From the NCBI GenBank assembly GCA_024640365.1, contig JAHEFE010000002.1, positions 62,001-126,000 of the forward strand: a stretch of DNA of 64,000 nucleotides. The letters run 5' to 3'. The DNA comes from Woeseiaceae bacterium. Lineage in GTDB: Bacteria; Pseudomonadota; Gammaproteobacteria; Steroidobacterales; Woeseiaceae. The stretch's first letter is position 1, and each line of letters opens with the position of its first letter. Positions 8,541 through 18,461 of this stretch are shown here, in pieces. Under the pieces are notes generated by a model. That model was not told where the DNA came from and searched no databases. It saw nothing but the letters and a program-made list of their open reading frames with translations. The position numbers and the translations under genes are program-made.

Positions 8541-9839
8541 GTGTCTACCGGCAAAAATAATTTCATAACGAGAGTCATTGGCTCGGCAACTAAAATTCAG
8601 CCGAACGAAATGCAGGCTGTCTTATTATCTTTCTTGTTTGTCTTCATTCTAATGGCGGCCTACTCGATACTAAAGCCGGTGCGGGATGCGTTGGCGGCAG
8701 ACTGGGGATCCGTCGGCCTCAGCGTCACGTGGACGATCAATTTCGTGCTCAGTACGGTAGCTGTTAGCGTGTATGGTGGTGCTCTTTCCTTTATACGCTT
8801 TCGTATCGTGGTCCCGGTCGTCTATGCGTTCTTTGCGCTTACTTTCGTTGCGCTGTATGTGCTGACGCAGCAGGTTCCTGATCCTGTATTCATCAATAAG
8901 TCATTCTATGTCTGGGTGAGCGTATTCAGTTTGTTTCACCTCTCCGTGTTTTGGAGTTTCATGTCGGACCTATTCAACAAGGCTCAGGCTCCCCGACTTT
9001 TTGGGTTCATTGCGGCGGGTACGAGTGTCGGCGCAATTGTCGGTCCGCTACTCACAACGCAACTCGTCGATATTGTCGGCACTAACGGTCTGATTCTGGT
9101 TGCGGCGGTTATGTTGCTGCTACCGATTCCCATCATATTTACGTTGCAACGCCTGAAGTCGAGCCGTCTGGAAAACCAGGATGTGCAGGCGGACCTTAGC
9201 AAGCAACAGGAGATAGGGAAAAATCCGTTTGCGGGATTTTCGTTATTCTTTCAAAGCGAGTTCTTGCTGGCGATTGGGGCATTCATTCTGCTGTACGTGA
9301 CGATCAACACGTTTGTATATTTCGAGCTGCAAGACTTGACGCAGCATTATGAAATAAACACGCGAACCAAGATCTGGTCATGGATAGAGCTGGCGACGAA
9401 TACGCTGACATTGCTGACTGCCGTATTCATAACCGGCCGAGTCGTAACAAAGCTTGGTATGGCGGCAGCCCTCGCGCTCATGCCGGCGCTGGTGGCAGTC
9501 GGCATCCTGGTGCTGGTTGCAGCACCTGCGGTTGCGGTGCTTGCGATTTTCCAGGTGGCCCGGCGAACAGGCAACTATGCAGTAACCCGACCCAGTCGTG
9601 AAATGCTGTTTACCGTTGTCGACCGCGAAACCCGGTTCAAAGCGAAGCCCGTCATCGATATTGTTTTGTATCGAGGCGGCGACATGCTTACCGCGTGGGT
9701 CTTTACGTTTTTTTCGGCAGGTCTGGGATTTGGACTGGGGGCGGTTGCTCTGGTTATCAGCATTATCGCAGTCGTGTGGACCGCGGTTGCTGTCTACCTC
9801 GGTCGCCTGTACACACGGCGCGCCGCGCTTGGCCTGTAA
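8541..9839 (+). CDS. MFS/ATP:ADP-antiporter-like membrane transporter
   Basis: A 432-residue polytopic membrane protein with about 11-12 transmembrane helices. The N-terminal part (LKPVRDALAADWG, then FWSFMSDLFNKAQAPRLFGFIAAGTSVGAIVGP) resembles the NTP/NDP exchange (Tlc/Npt) branch of transporters, homologues of which occur in many free-living proteobacteria under the name MFS transporter. The GTG start at 8541 follows a GAGGGGGG ribosome site. Substrate is not predictable; energy parasitism is not implied. A structured hairpin (9860-9890) follows the stop codon. No neighbouring gene hints at the cargo. Confidence 0.65.
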   Translation: MSTGKNNFITRVIGSATKIQPNEMQAVLLSFLFVFILMAAYSILKPVRDALAADWGSVGLSVTWTINFVLSTVAVSVYGGALSFIRFRIVVPVVYAFFALTFVALYVLTQQVPDPVFINKSFYVWVSVFSLFHLSVFWSFMSDLFNKAQAPRLFGFIAAGTSVGAIVGPLLTTQLVDIVGTNGLILVAAVMLLLPIPIIFTLQRLKSSRLENQDVQADLSKQQEIGKNPFAGFSLFFQSEFLLAIGAFILLYVTINTFVYFELQDLTQHYEINTRTKIWSWIELATNTLTLLTAVFITGRVVTKLGMAAALALMPALVAVGILVLVAAPAVAVLAIFQVARRTGNYAVTRPSREMLFTVVDRETRFKAKPVIDIVLYRGGDMLTAWVFTFFSAGLGFGLGAVALVISIIAVVWTAVAVYLGRLYTRRAALGL

Positions 9840-9859
9840 AGTGGCAGGCAATATTGTGA

Positions 9860-9890
9860 GTCAATGCTCATACACTGAGTGACCATTGAC
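9860..9890. terminator. Bulged stem-loop downstream of the transporter gene
   Basis: GTCAATG-CTCA (9860-9870) can pair with TGAG (9876-9879) and CATTGAC (9884-9890), with a 5-base loop and a 4-base bulge. It sits 20 bases after the stop codon. There is only a weak T-rich tail (AGTGTTT), so a terminator role is tentative; a protein-binding site for the downstream thiolase gene is the alternative. Confidence 0.35.
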
Positions 9891-10020
9891 AGTGTTTGGC
9901 GGCAAGTCGGACATCACGTAAATTCGGCCTGGGTGCGTCCTGCGCGACCGTGCTTTCCTAGTATACTGGCCGCTTCAAGTTCGGCATGGAGCCGTATTAA
10001 CCAGGAGCGAGGACAGAATT

Positions 10021-11229
10021 GTGAGCAATGCATGGATTTGTGATGCCGTAAGAACTCCGATTGGACGCTACGGCGGCAGTCTTGCGACTGTCAGGACTGA
10101 TGACCTCGCTTCGTTACCCATGCGAGCCCTGCTCGATCGAAATGGTGGACTGGATCCAGCCATCATCGATGACGTTATTTATGGTTGTGCCAATCAGGCC
10201 GGCGAAGACAATCGCAATGTGGCGCGTATGGCTTTATTGCTTGCCGGGTTGCCACCTACGGTGCCCGCGGCGACCATAAATAGACTATGTGGCTCCGGCA
10301 TGAACGCCATCGGTGTTGCGGCCCACGCGATCAATGCCGGTGCAGCCGGGGTTTTACTGGCTGGCGGCGTCGAATCAATGTCACGGGCTCCGTTCGTGTT
10401 AGGTAAAGCGACCAGCGCCTTTGCCCGAGACGCCCAAATGTACGATACGACGCTTGGCTGGCGCTTTGTGAATCGCAAGCTCGAAGACCAGTACGGCGTC
10501 GATTCCATGGCAGAAACAGCTGAAAACGTGGCGGCTCACTACGGCGTGTCACGCGCCGATCAAGACGCATTTGCATTGTCCAGCCAGCACAAAGCCGAGG
10601 CTGCTATCGCGGCAGGGAGGCTCGCGGAAGAGATTGTCGTCGTGTCGGTTGAGCGTCGTCGTCAGGATCCCTTGGTATTTTCGACAGACGAACACCCACG
10701 CGTGGGCTCGACGATCGAAGGTTTGCAGAAGCTGAAACCAATCGTCAGAAGTGACGGCACGGTTACTGCCGGTAATGCATCGGGAATAAATGATGGTGCC
10801 TGTGCGCTGTTGCTGGCATCTGATAAGGCGGCAGCTGAGTATGGCTTACGGCCACTTGCTCGTGTCGTTGCCTGGGTTAGCGCCGGCGTGGAGCCGCGGG
10901 TGATGGGTATAGGTCCCGTGCCTGCCACGCGCAAAGTGCTGCAAATGACGGGACTGAAAATCGAACAAATGGATGTCATCGAACTCAACGAGGCATTTGC
11001 CGCCCAGGGTTTGGCCGTGACGCGCGAGTTAGGTATTGCGGACGGAGCAGATCACGTGAATCCTAATGGTGGGGCAATTGCGCTTGGCCATCCGCTCGGC
11101 ATGTCCGGGGCGCGATTGGTCACGACGGCTGCCTACGAGTTGCGTAGGCGGGGTGGTCGTTACGCGCTCTGTACAATGTGTATCGGCGTTGGTCAGGGCA
11201 TTGCGATGATTATCGAGCGCGCGGCTTAA
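10021..11229 (+). CDS. paaJ: 3-oxoadipyl-CoA thiolase (acetyl-CoA acyltransferase)
   Basis: A 402-residue thiolase matching the PaaJ/PcaF subfamily along its whole length, including subfamily-specific stretches such as GCANQAGEDNRNVARMA, GGVESMSRAPFV and DTTLGWRFVN. Catalytic residues are present: the nucleophilic cysteine in INRLCGSG (about residue 91), histidine in GGAIALGHPLG and the second cysteine in CTMCIGVGQG. The family cleaves 3-oxoadipyl-CoA to succinyl-CoA and acetyl-CoA at the end of the beta-ketoadipate and phenylacetate routes. No ring-cleavage or CoA-transferase genes are adjacent, so it may serve a general beta-oxidation or dispersed aromatic pathway. GTG start, with AGGAG and GAGGA upstream. 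Confidence 0.88.
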   Translation: MSNAWICDAVRTPIGRYGGSLATVRTDDLASLPMRALLDRNGGLDPAIIDDVIYGCANQAGEDNRNVARMALLLAGLPPTVPAATINRLCGSGMNAIGVAAHAINAGAAGVLLAGGVESMSRAPFVLGKATSAFARDAQMYDTTLGWRFVNRKLEDQYGVDSMAETAENVAAHYGVSRADQDAFALSSQHKAEAAIAAGRLAEEIVVVSVERRRQDPLVFSTDEHPRVGSTIEGLQKLKPIVRSDGTVTAGNASGINDGACALLLASDKAAAEYGLRPLARVVAWVSAGVEPRVMGIGPVPATRKVLQMTGLKIEQMDVIELNEAFAAQGLAVTRELGIADGADHVNPNGGAIALGHPLGMSGARLVTTAAYELRRRGGRYALCTMCIGVGQGIAMIIERAA

Positions 11230-11813
11230 TGGTTGGTCCAAACATGGCCACCGACACGCAAAAACTGGAAGAACTCGCCGAGTTGCTTCGTGGGCGGCGG
11301 ACTATTGGTTTGTTTGACGACAAGCCAGTACCACAAGAGTTGGTATTATCCGCGATCGACGTTGCTCGCTGGGCACCGAATCATCATGTCACCGAACCCT
11401 GGCACTTCTACTTGCTCGGGGAGCGCAGTCGGTTGGCGATGATTGCGTTGATTCGGTCGATAGCGGTTGCCAAAAAAGGTGAGAAGGCCGGAGAGTTCAA
11501 GGCGGCCGCAGCTGCGGTCGTGCCAGGCTGGCTGGTTGTAACTTGCCGCCGTTCTGCCGATGAAGTCTTGCAGCAGGAAGACTACGCAGCCTGCAGCTGC
11601 GCTATTCAAAACCTGATGCTGTATTTGTGGCAGGCAGGGGTTGGATGCAAGTGGGCGACCAGTGACGTGACTCTTGATAAAGGCCTGGTCGACTTGATCG
11701 GCTTTGACCCGCAGCTTGAATTTGCCGTCGGTATTATTCGTTACGGTTATCCCAAAGTAGTGCCGCGCCAGGAGCGCTCCGCGCTGTCGGCTATTCTGAC
11801 TAAACTGGAATAG
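11229..11813 (+). CDS. Nitroreductase family FMN protein
   Basis: A 194-residue nitroreductase-fold protein of the short YdjA-like type. The N-terminal LLRGRRTIGLFDDKPVP gives the FMN-phosphate contacts, ARWAPNHHVTEPWHFYLL is the conserved helix and loop that follows, and the C-terminal VGIIRYGYPK is the usual closing strand. Such enzymes use NAD(P)H and FMN to reduce nitro compounds, quinones or related substrates. The ATG at 11229 overlaps the thiolase stop (TAATG), so the two genes are translationally coupled, though no shared pathway is obvious. The next gene, hutI, converges with five bases between. Confidence 0.85.
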   Translation: MVGPNMATDTQKLEELAELLRGRRTIGLFDDKPVPQELVLSAIDVARWAPNHHVTEPWHFYLLGERSRLAMIALIRSIAVAKKGEKAGEFKAAAAAVVPGWLVVTCRRSADEVLQQEDYAACSCAIQNLMLYLWQAGVGCKWATSDVTLDKGLVDLIGFDPQLEFAVGIIRYGYPKVVPRQERSALSAILTKLE

Positions 11814-11818
11814 CTGGG

Positions 11819-13039
11819 TTAACGACTACCTAACGCATCGCCATCTATGTAGAGATGCTGTAGAGGATTCAGGCCTAGCCAGTAACTCAACTCCGCCGGA
11901 TGCTCAATATCCCAGACGGCCAGGTCGGCGCGTTTGCCGATGTCGAGGACGCCACGATCTTCCAGTCCCAGTGCCTTGGCGGCATTTCGAGTAACTCCCG
12001 CGAGAGTTTCTTCGGGCGTCATGCGAAACAAACTGGTGGCCAGGTTCATCATGCTCTGTAGCGAGCAAACTGGTGCCGTCCCGGGATTACAGTCGGTCGC
12101 TATGGCGATGGGAACGCCGGCGTCGCGTAATGCGGCGAGCGGTGGTTGTTGTGTTTCACGCAACGTCAGGAAGGCGCCTGGCAATAGCGTCGCAACCGTA
12201 CCCGCCTGAGCCATCGCCATGACGCCAGCGACCGATGTGTATTCGAGGTGATCAGCCGATAGCGCTGAAAACTCGGCGGCGAGTTCTGCGCCACCGTAAT
12301 TGCTTAATTGATCGGCATGTAGCTTGACCGGTAAGCCGAGGTCGCGAGCTGCCGTGAACAGGCGCCGCACTTCGCTTACCGAGAACGCAATATTTTCGCA
12401 ATAGGCATCGACGGCATCTGCCGCGCCTGCGGCAGCAACCGCGGGCAAAATTTCGTTGATCAGCAAGTCGATATAGGCGCCGGAGCGGCCCTTGTATTCG
12501 CGCGGAGTCGTGTGGGCGCCGAGAAACGTGCGTTGAATGGACATCGGATAGGCGTCGCCCAGTTGCTCCGCTACCTGCAGCATTTTAATTTCGCTCTCGT
12601 GGTTCAGGCCATAACCGGATTTTATTTCCACGGTGGCCACGCCCTCGGCGAGCAGGGCCGCCATGCGGCGGGCCGCTGTAGCAAATAACTGGTCGGTGCT
12701 TGCTGCTCGCGTGGCATCAACGGTGGCCATGATGCCACCGCCCTGGCGCGCGATTTCTTCATAGGTGACACCCCGCAAACGCTGTTCAAACTCGGCGGCC
12801 CGATTGCCGCCAAAGACCAGATGCGTGTGGCAGTCGATCAGGGCAGGAGTAATCCAGCGACCTTCTACATCCGTAATGATATCGGCAGCCCCTGCCGGCA
12901 ATTGGTCCTGCGGCCCCAGCCAGGTGATCACGCCTTGATCGAAGGCAATTGCCGCCCGCTCAATTGCTCCATAGGCGCTGCCGTCGTCTCGCATCGTTGC
13001 AACGCGAGCATTGGTCAGCACTGTGTCCCACCGGGCCAT
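11819..13039 (-). CDS. hutI: Imidazolonepropionase
   Basis: A 406-residue metal-dependent amidohydrolase that opens the ring of 4-imidazolone-5-propionate to N-formimidoyl-L-glutamate, step three of histidine breakdown. It has the metal-binding [12 protein letters not shown] near residue 70, the family-specific [15 protein letters not shown], the metal histidine in KLHADQ, SADHLEY and the catalytic aspartate region ATDCNPG. The ATG at 13039 is chosen because GGGAG lies eight bases upstream; a GTG three codons earlier overlaps that ribosome site. It is divergent from the rest of the hut genes and shares their control region. Confidence 0.93.
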   Translation of the reverse strand: MARWDTVLTNARVATMRDDGSAYGAIERAAIAFDQGVITWLGPQDQLPAGAADIITDVEGRWITPALIDCHTHLVFGGNRAAEFEQRLRGVTYEEIARQGGGIMATVDATRAASTDQLFATAARRMAALLAEGVATVEIKSGYGLNHESEIKMLQVAEQLGDAYPMSIQRTFLGAHTTPREYKGRSGAYIDLLINEILPAVAAAGAADAVDAYCENIAFSVSEVRRLFTAARDLGLPVKLHADQLSNYGGAELAAEFSALSADHLEYTSVAGVMAMAQAGTVATLLPGAFLTLRETQQPPLAALRDAGVPIAIATDCNPGTAPVCSLQSMMNLATSLFRMTPEETLAGVTRNAAKALGLEDRGVLDIGKRADLAVWDIEHPAELSYWLGLNPLQHLYIDGDALGSR

Positions 13040-13055
13040 AAGAGCCACTCCCTAG

Positions 13056-13070
13056 TTTGCAGATTGCAAA
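13056..13070. promoter_or_regulatory. Inverted repeat in the hut divergent control region
   Basis: TTTGCA-GAT-TGCAAA is a perfect 6-bp inverted repeat 17 bases upstream of the hutI start. Its position fits an operator for hutI, distinct from the TGTATATACA site nearer hutF. The binding protein is unknown. Confidence 0.4.
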
Positions 13071-13090
13071 GCAAGGTAGCATGCACTAGC

Positions 13091-13102
13091 CTGTATATAC
13101 AA
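13091..13102. promoter_or_regulatory. Candidate HutC operator
   Basis: CTGTATATACAA contains the perfect palindrome TGTATATACA (13092-13101). This agrees with the TGTA-N2-TACA core known for HutC repressors of proteobacterial hut operons. It lies 18 bases before the hutF start and 52 bases before hutI, between the divergent transcripts, and the repressor gene is itself in the operon. Urocanate should relieve repression. Confidence 0.8.
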
Positions 13103-13119
13103 CCAAAGGAAACCGCATT

Positions 13120-14490
13120 ATGCAGTCATTACATGCCAGGCACGCACTGCTGCCATCGGGCTGGGCCGAAAATGTAAGGCTACAGATTACCAATGGCTGT
13201 TTTGAAAAGATTGAGGCCGATACCGATGCGGCCGAGACTGATGAAAAACTCGGGATTGTCATACCCGGCATGGTGAATGCACACAGTCACGCGTTCCAGC
13301 GGTTACTGGTTGGTCACGCTGAGAAACCATCACCAGATGGTGAGGATAATTTCTGGGGCTGGCGTGAGCGTATGTACCAGTTGGTGCAGAATATCGAGCC
13401 CGACATGATGTACGCGATCGCCTGTCAGTTGTTCACTGAAATGCTGCAGAGCGGTTATACGTCGGTGGCTGAATTTCATTACGCCCACAATGGACCGAAC
13501 GCCTCGGTGCACGGCAACGAAATGAGCAGGGCGATCATGCTGGCCGCTGGCGACAGCGGCATTCGACTGACTCATATACCGGTAGTGTACGAGCGTGCAG
13601 GGTTTGATGCTGATGGTCCGAATGAGCGGCAAAAAGTGTTTTATCGCTCTGCATCTGAATTGCTCTCGCTTTACGATGACCTGCAGCAATTCACCAGTAG
13701 CCATGTTTCGGTCGGCCTCGGCATTCACAGTTTGCGGGCGGCTTTCCCGGACTCAATTGATGCGATAGTCGAGCATGCCCGAGCCGATGATGTGCCCATT
13801 CACATTCACATTGCGGAGCAAGAGCGTGAAGTTACCGAATGCCTGGAGGCGACCGGTACGACACCGGTGCAATGGTTGCTTGATAATCATGATTTAAATC
13901 ATCGCTGGTGTCTCGTTCATGCGACCCATATGAATGACAGTGAGATATCGGAGCTCGCGAAGTCGGCGGCCGTTGTCTGCCTGTGTCCATCGACAGAGGC
14001 AAATCTGGGCGACGGCATTTTTCCATTGCTGGATTACATTCGAGCCGATGGGCGCATTGCGATTGGCTCTGATAGCCAGGTTACGGTTAATCCATTTGAA
14101 GAATTACGTTGGCTCGAATATGTGCAGCGCTTGCAGCACAAGGGTCGCAACCTGGTGCGCAGTCTGGAGCGACCCGCTACCGGCGACTACCTTTATCAAT
14201 TGGCCCTTGAAGGCGGAGCCCATGCGACGGGCCGCAGCAGCAACCAGCTTGCCCGGGGTAATTTTGCGGATTTGCTGGTCGTGGATGACCGTGACCCGGT
14301 GATGTTGGGCCACACCGCTGATAGCTACCTGGGCGCGCTGGTATTTGCGGGATTTCGCAGTCCATTGACGCGAGTCATGGTGAATGGTCAATGGCAGGTG
14401 GTAGACGGTCAGCACCGACTTGCCGAGCGCACCTTGCAAAGTTTTGATAGTACGGTGCAGCGGCTTAATAACCGTTTGAGCGCTGCCTGA
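13120..14490 (+). CDS. hutF: Formimidoylglutamate deiminase
   Basis: A 456-residue amidohydrolase that converts N-formimidoyl-L-glutamate to N-formyl-L-glutamate and ammonia. Seen: the metal site PGMVNAHSHAFQR near residue 50, the family stretch NFWGWRERMYQ, SGYTSVAEFHYAHN, the histidine pair in IHIHIAEQ, WCLVHATHM and GSDSQVTVNPFEELRWLEY. Its presence, with hutG and no hutG2/formimidase alternative, defines the five-step route that yields formate rather than formamide. The start ATG lies 18 bases past the HutC-like site. It is the first gene of hutFCUHG. Confidence 0.93.
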   Translation: MQSLHARHALLPSGWAENVRLQITNGCFEKIEADTDAAETDEKLGIVIPGMVNAHSHAFQRLLVGHAEKPSPDGEDNFWGWRERMYQLVQNIEPDMMYAIACQLFTEMLQSGYTSVAEFHYAHNGPNASVHGNEMSRAIMLAAGDSGIRLTHIPVVYERAGFDADGPNERQKVFYRSASELLSLYDDLQQFTSSHVSVGLGIHSLRAAFPDSIDAIVEHARADDVPIHIHIAEQEREVTECLEATGTTPVQWLLDNHDLNHRWCLVHATHMNDSEISELAKSAAVVCLCPSTEANLGDGIFPLLDYIRADGRIAIGSDSQVTVNPFEELRWLEYVQRLQHKGRNLVRSLERPATGDYLYQLALEGGAHATGRSSNQLARGNFADLLVVDDRDPVMLGHTADSYLGALVFAGFRSPLTRVMVNGQWQVVDGQHRLAERTLQSFDSTVQRLNNRLSAA

Positions 14491-14495
14491 ACGCC

Positions 14496-15257
14496 GTGAA
14501 TTCCAAGCCCCGCTACCAACAGGTTAAAGACTATGTGCTCGCACAACTTGAGTCGGGTGCGTTGCAGGCCAAGGATCGCGTTCCTTCGGAGAACGAACTG
14601 GTCGAAAAAATGAATGTATCTCGCATGACCGCGAATCGCGCCTTACGCGAACTTAATGATGAGGGTTTGCTGGTCCGTATTGCCGGAGTTGGCACTTTCG
14701 TGGCTGATTTTAAAGCCACCTCCCATGTTCTTGAGGTCCACAATATTGCCGATGAGATCAAACGCCGTGGACACGAACACGCCGCGCTTGTACTGCAGTT
14801 GTCGCGGCAGCACGCGCGTGGCGAAATCGCGCGGGCGCTGCAGTTAGGGCAGGGCGAAGATGTTTTCCATATTCTTGTCGTGCACCGCGAAAACGATATT
14901 CCAATTCAGCTTGAGGATCGCTACGTGCGTGCGATGTTTGCACCGGATTGTCTTGAGCAGGATTTCGCGGTGATAACGCCGAGCGCCTACCTGAGCAATA
15001 TATCGCCATTGCAGGAGGCCGAGCATTCGGTGCAGGCTGCCATGCCGAACGCCGCAGTAACCAGACACTTGAGAATGAAAGCTGGCGAGCCCTGCTTATT
15101 GGTGATGCGCCGCACATGGTCACGCGGCTTGCCGGTCAGTTTTGCACGCCTGCACCATCCGGGCAGTCGCTATGAATTAACGGGTCGATTTGCACCGGCC
15201 AATTCCGGCAATAACGAGTACACACAATTTTCCGAACTGGGCAGAAGAGAACAATGA
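14496..15257 (+). CDS. hutC: Histidine utilisation repressor, GntR/HutC family
   Basis: A 253-residue repressor. Residues 1-72 are a winged helix-turn-helix of the GntR type ([17 protein letters not shown], then [31 protein letters not shown]). Residues 95-240 are the UTRA effector domain, which binds urocanate in this family. The start is GTG five bases after the hutF stop. Its stop overlaps the hutU start (ATGA), and the gene lies within the operon it should control, giving negative autoregulation through the operator upstream of hutF. Confidence 0.92.
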   Translation: MNSKPRYQQVKDYVLAQLESGALQAKDRVPSENELVEKMNVSRMTANRALRELNDEGLLVRIAGVGTFVADFKATSHVLEVHNIADEIKRRGHEHAALVLQLSRQHARGEIARALQLGQGEDVFHILVVHRENDIPIQLEDRYVRAMFAPDCLEQDFAVITPSAYLSNISPLQEAEHSVQAAMPNAAVTRHLRMKAGEPCLLVMRRTWSRGLPVSFARLHHPGSRYELTGRFAPANSGNNEYTQFSELGRREQ

Positions 15258-16924
15258 CAACTAAGGGCAGAAGAGAAATCAAGGCACCGACGGGCACGAA
15301 GCTAAGGGCTAGAAGTTGGCTAACCGAGGCGCCGATCCGCATGTTGATGAATAATCTGGATCCGGATGTTGCCGAACGTCCTGACGACCTGGTTGTGTAT
15401 GGCGGAATCGGCAAAGCAGCGCGTAACTGGGAGTGCTTTGACAAAATCGTGAGTACTCTGGAAACGTTGGGAGACGACGAGACTTTGCTGGTGCAGTCCG
15501 GCAAACCCGTCGGCGTTTTTCGCACCCATGCTGATGCGCCGCGCGTATTGATTGCCAACTCCAATCTCGTGCCCGCCTGGGCCAACTGGGAACATTTTCG
15601 GGAGCTCGATCGCAAAGGTCTGATGATGTACGGCCAGATGACTGCCGGGTCGTGGATATACATAGGCAGCCAGGGAATTGTGCAGGGGACATACGAGACA
15701 TTTGTCGAAATGGGGCGCCAGCATTACGACGGCGACCTTGCTGGCAAATGGATACTGACGGCCGGGCTGGGTGGTATGGGCGGTGCGCAGCCACTCGCGG
15801 CAACCATGGCAGGCGCGTCGATGCTGGCAATTGAATGTCAGTCTGATCGTATCGACAAACGTCTGGAAACCGGTTATCTCGATCTGCGCGCCGAGACTCT
15901 CGACGAAGCTCTGGCTCTAATTGAGAAGTCTCTGACGGATGGCGAGGCTATTTCCATAGGTTTGTTGGGCAATGCGGCGGAAATTCTTCCGGAAATGCTT
16001 AAACGCGGCATCAGGCCGCATGCGGTAACCGATCAGACCTCCGCCCACGATCCAGCGAACGGTTATTTGCCAATTGGCTGGAGTGTCGAAAAATGGATCC
16101 AGATGCGTGCCACTGATCCAACAGCGGTTGCCAAGGCCGCGGCTGCATCAATGGCAGTCCATGTACGAGCCATGCTGGAATTTAATGCGCTAGGTGTGCC
16201 GACGTTTGATTACGGAAACAACATACGTCAGGTGGCATTTGATCAGGGCGTTGCCAACGCATTCGATTTTCCTGGATTTGTTCCCGCCTATGTTCGCCCA
16301 CTGTTTTGTCGTGGAGTTGGTCCGTTCCGGTGGGCGGCCTTGTCCGGTGATCCCGAGGACATATACAAAACAGATGCGAAGGTGAAAGAGTTAATCCCGG
16401 ACGATCCGCATTTGCACAAGTGGCTGGATGCGGCTCGTGAGCGCATTCAATTCCAGGGGCTGCCGGCACGAATTTGCTGGGTAGGGCTGGGTGAAAGAGA
16501 CCGGCTCGGTCTGGCGTTTAATGAGATGGTTCGTAACGGCGAACTAAAGGCACCGGTGGTGATCGGTCGTGATCACCTTGATAGTGGATCTGTAGCCAGT
16601 CCGAATCGCGAAACCGAGGCGATGCGCGATGGATCGGATGCAGTGTCCGACTGGCCACTTTTGAATGCGTTGTTGAGTACGGCCAGCGGTGCGACCTGGG
16701 TGTCCCTACATCATGGTGGCGGCGTAGGTATGGGCTACTCGCAGCACTCTGGTCTGGTTATTGTCTGCGATGGCAGCAAAGAAGCCGATGAACGCATAGC
16801 GCGTGTTTTGTGGAATGACCCGGCAACTGGCGTAATGCGACACGCAGACGCCGGCTATCAGGAAGCGATAGATTGCGCCCGGGAACATGGTTTGAACTTG
16901 CCAATGATTGGCAAAGCGGAGTGA
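15254..16924 (+). CDS. hutU: Urocanate hydratase
   Basis: A 556-residue enzyme, normal family length, that adds water to urocanate to give 4-imidazolone-5-propionate using tightly bound NAD+. Seen: [20 protein letters not shown] and the start [11 protein letters not shown] at the N-terminus, the NAD-binding [16 protein letters not shown], the Cys/His-containing active-site stretch [11 protein letters not shown], and the C-terminal [18 protein letters not shown] and [18 protein letters not shown]. It overlaps hutC by four bases and hutH follows five bases later. Confidence 0.95.
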   Translation: MTTKGRREIKAPTGTKLRARSWLTEAPIRMLMNNLDPDVAERPDDLVVYGGIGKAARNWECFDKIVSTLETLGDDETLLVQSGKPVGVFRTHADAPRVLIANSNLVPAWANWEHFRELDRKGLMMYGQMTAGSWIYIGSQGIVQGTYETFVEMGRQHYDGDLAGKWILTAGLGGMGGAQPLAATMAGASMLAIECQSDRIDKRLETGYLDLRAETLDEALALIEKSLTDGEAISIGLLGNAAEILPEMLKRGIRPHAVTDQTSAHDPANGYLPIGWSVEKWIQMRATDPTAVAKAAAASMAVHVRAMLEFNALGVPTFDYGNNIRQVAFDQGVANAFDFPGFVPAYVRPLFCRGVGPFRWAALSGDPEDIYKTDAKVKELIPDDPHLHKWLDAARERIQFQGLPARICWVGLGERDRLGLAFNEMVRNGELKAPVVIGRDHLDSGSVASPNRETEAMRDGSDAVSDWPLLNALLSTASGATWVSLHHGGGVGMGYSQHSGLVIVCDGSKEADERIARVLWNDPATGVMRHADAGYQEAIDCAREHGLNLPMIGKAE

Positions 16925-16928
16925 ATGT

Positions 16929-18461
16929 ATGAAAGCAGTCCTGATTAATGAAGGGATCGTAGATCTCGGTACATTGCGCCGCTGCTGGGAATCTGCGGTT
17001 CGCGTAGAAATTGCAGATGCTCTTCGGCCGGGGTTGCAGGCTTCACATGATTGCGTAGCAAACGTGTTGGCCAGCGGCAAAACCGTTTATGGCATTAATA
17101 CCGGCTTCGGCGAATTGGCGCGCGTAAGGATCGACGCTAATGACCTGGCCAAGTTGCAAGAGAATATTGTCAAATCGCACGCCGTTGGCGTCGGCGACTT
17201 GCTCAGCGATAACTGTGTGCGCTTACTGATGGTTATGAAAGTTATTTCACTGACTCGCGGTTACTCGGGCGTAAGCCCGGCCCTGGTTGATGCGCTCGTC
17301 GGACTGATTAACAACGATGTGTATCCCTGTATTCCCGGTAAGGGGTCAGTAGGGGCGTCGGGAGACCTGGCGCCGCTGGCGCACATGGCCGGGGTGTTGC
17401 TGGGTTATGGAGAGGCGACTTGCCAAAAGCAAAAATTATCTGCGACTGATGCGTTGCGGAAAGCGGGTCTCAAGCCGGTTACGTTATTGCCTAAAGAAGG
17501 GCTGGCGCTCCTGAATGGCACCCAGGTATCGACGGCGCTCGCGATGGCGGCAGCGTTCAAAATGGAAAATATCCTTGCGGCCGCGATTGTCGCCGGTGCC
17601 CTGTCGGTGGATGCGGTCAAGGGTAGTGATGCGCCATTCGATGCTCGCATTCAGGATGTTCGTGGCCAATCTGGCCAGATAACGGTCGCTGCTATATTGC
17701 GAGATCTAATGACTGGCAGTGAAATACGGAAGTCGCATGCCGATTGCCCGCGTGTGCAGGATCCGTATTCAATTCGTTGTCAGCCACAGGTCGTCGGCGC
17801 CTGCCTCGACGTACTGCGTCACGTATTCAGTGTGCTGCAAACAGAGGCGAATGCGGTGACTGATAATCCGTTGGTCTTTGCAGATACCCAAAACATATTG
17901 TCGGGTGGTAATTTCCATGCCGAGCCAGTGGCATTTGCGGCCGATTACCTGGCTCTCGCGGTCGCGGAAATCGGTGCGCTTTCCGAACGTCGCTCGGCTT
18001 TGCTGATAGATGCGCATCTAAGCGGTCTGCCTCCATTTCTGGTCGAGAACGGTGGCATCAATTCAGGCTTCATGATGGCGCAGGTCACTGCAGCCGCGTT
18101 GGCATCGGAAAATAAATCCCTGGCGCATCCGGCCAGTGTCGATAGCATGCCGACGTCGGCCAATCAGGAAGATCATGTGAGCATGGCGACCTTCGCTGCT
18201 ATGCGTTTGCACGCTATGTTGAATAATGTTGCAGATATTATCGCGATTGAAATGCTGGAGGCTGCACAGGGTATCGAGTTCCATCGGCCGCAGCGCTCAT
18301 CGCCGCTTCTTGAGAAAGCGCTTTCCAGAATTCGTGAATTATCGCCTGCGTATCAAGAGGACCGTTCTTTGTCGAAAGATATTCAAATGCTTGCTACGTT
18401 AATCAAAGATGGTGGGTTCCTCTCATACGTGGATAGCATTTTGCCAAGCAGCACAATCTGA
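16929..18461 (+). CDS. hutH: Histidine ammonia-lyase
   Basis: A 510-residue lyase that removes ammonia from L-histidine to give urocanate, the first step and the source of the HutC inducer. The self-forming MIO cofactor triad Ala-Ser-Gly is at residues 143-145 within GSVGASGDLAPLAHM, at the usual position. YGINTGFGELA supplies the catalytic tyrosine loop. Other conserved parts are ALLNGTQVSTA, QDPYSIRCQPQV and the NQEDHVSM loop. The ATG at 16929 is chosen; a TTG 21 bases earlier lies inside hutU. Its stop overlaps the hutG start (TGATG). Confidence 0.95.
   Translation: MKAVLINEGIVDLGTLRRCWESAVRVEIADALRPGLQASHDCVANVLASGKTVYGINTGFGELARVRIDANDLAKLQENIVKSHAVGVGDLLSDNCVRLLMVMKVISLTRGYSGVSPALVDALVGLINNDVYPCIPGKGSVGASGDLAPLAHMAGVLLGYGEATCQKQKLSATDALRKAGLKPVTLLPKEGLALLNGTQVSTALAMAAAFKMENILAAAIVAGALSVDAVKGSDAPFDARIQDVRGQSGQITVAAILRDLMTGSEIRKSHADCPRVQDPYSIRCQPQVVGACLDVLRHVFSVLQTEANAVTDNPLVFADTQNILSGGNFHAEPVAFAADYLALAVAEIGALSERRSALLIDAHLSGLPPFLVENGGINSGFMMAQVTAAALASENKSLAHPASVDSMPTSANQEDHVSMATFAAMRLHAMLNNVADIIAIEMLEAAQGIEFHRPQRSSPLLEKALSRIRELSPAYQEDRSLSKDIQMLATLIKDGGFLSYVDSILPSSTI

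Noticed and set aside
9378-9851. 157-codon minus-strand frame within the transporter gene
   Set aside because: Low-complexity His/Arg/Gln-rich product with no homology, fully inside a gene with clear transmembrane pattern on the other strand.
9886-9891. TTGACA as a -35 promoter element for the thiolase gene
   Set aside because: It lies within the hairpin arm and no -10 element follows at the right distance; the TATACT near 9962 has no matching -35.
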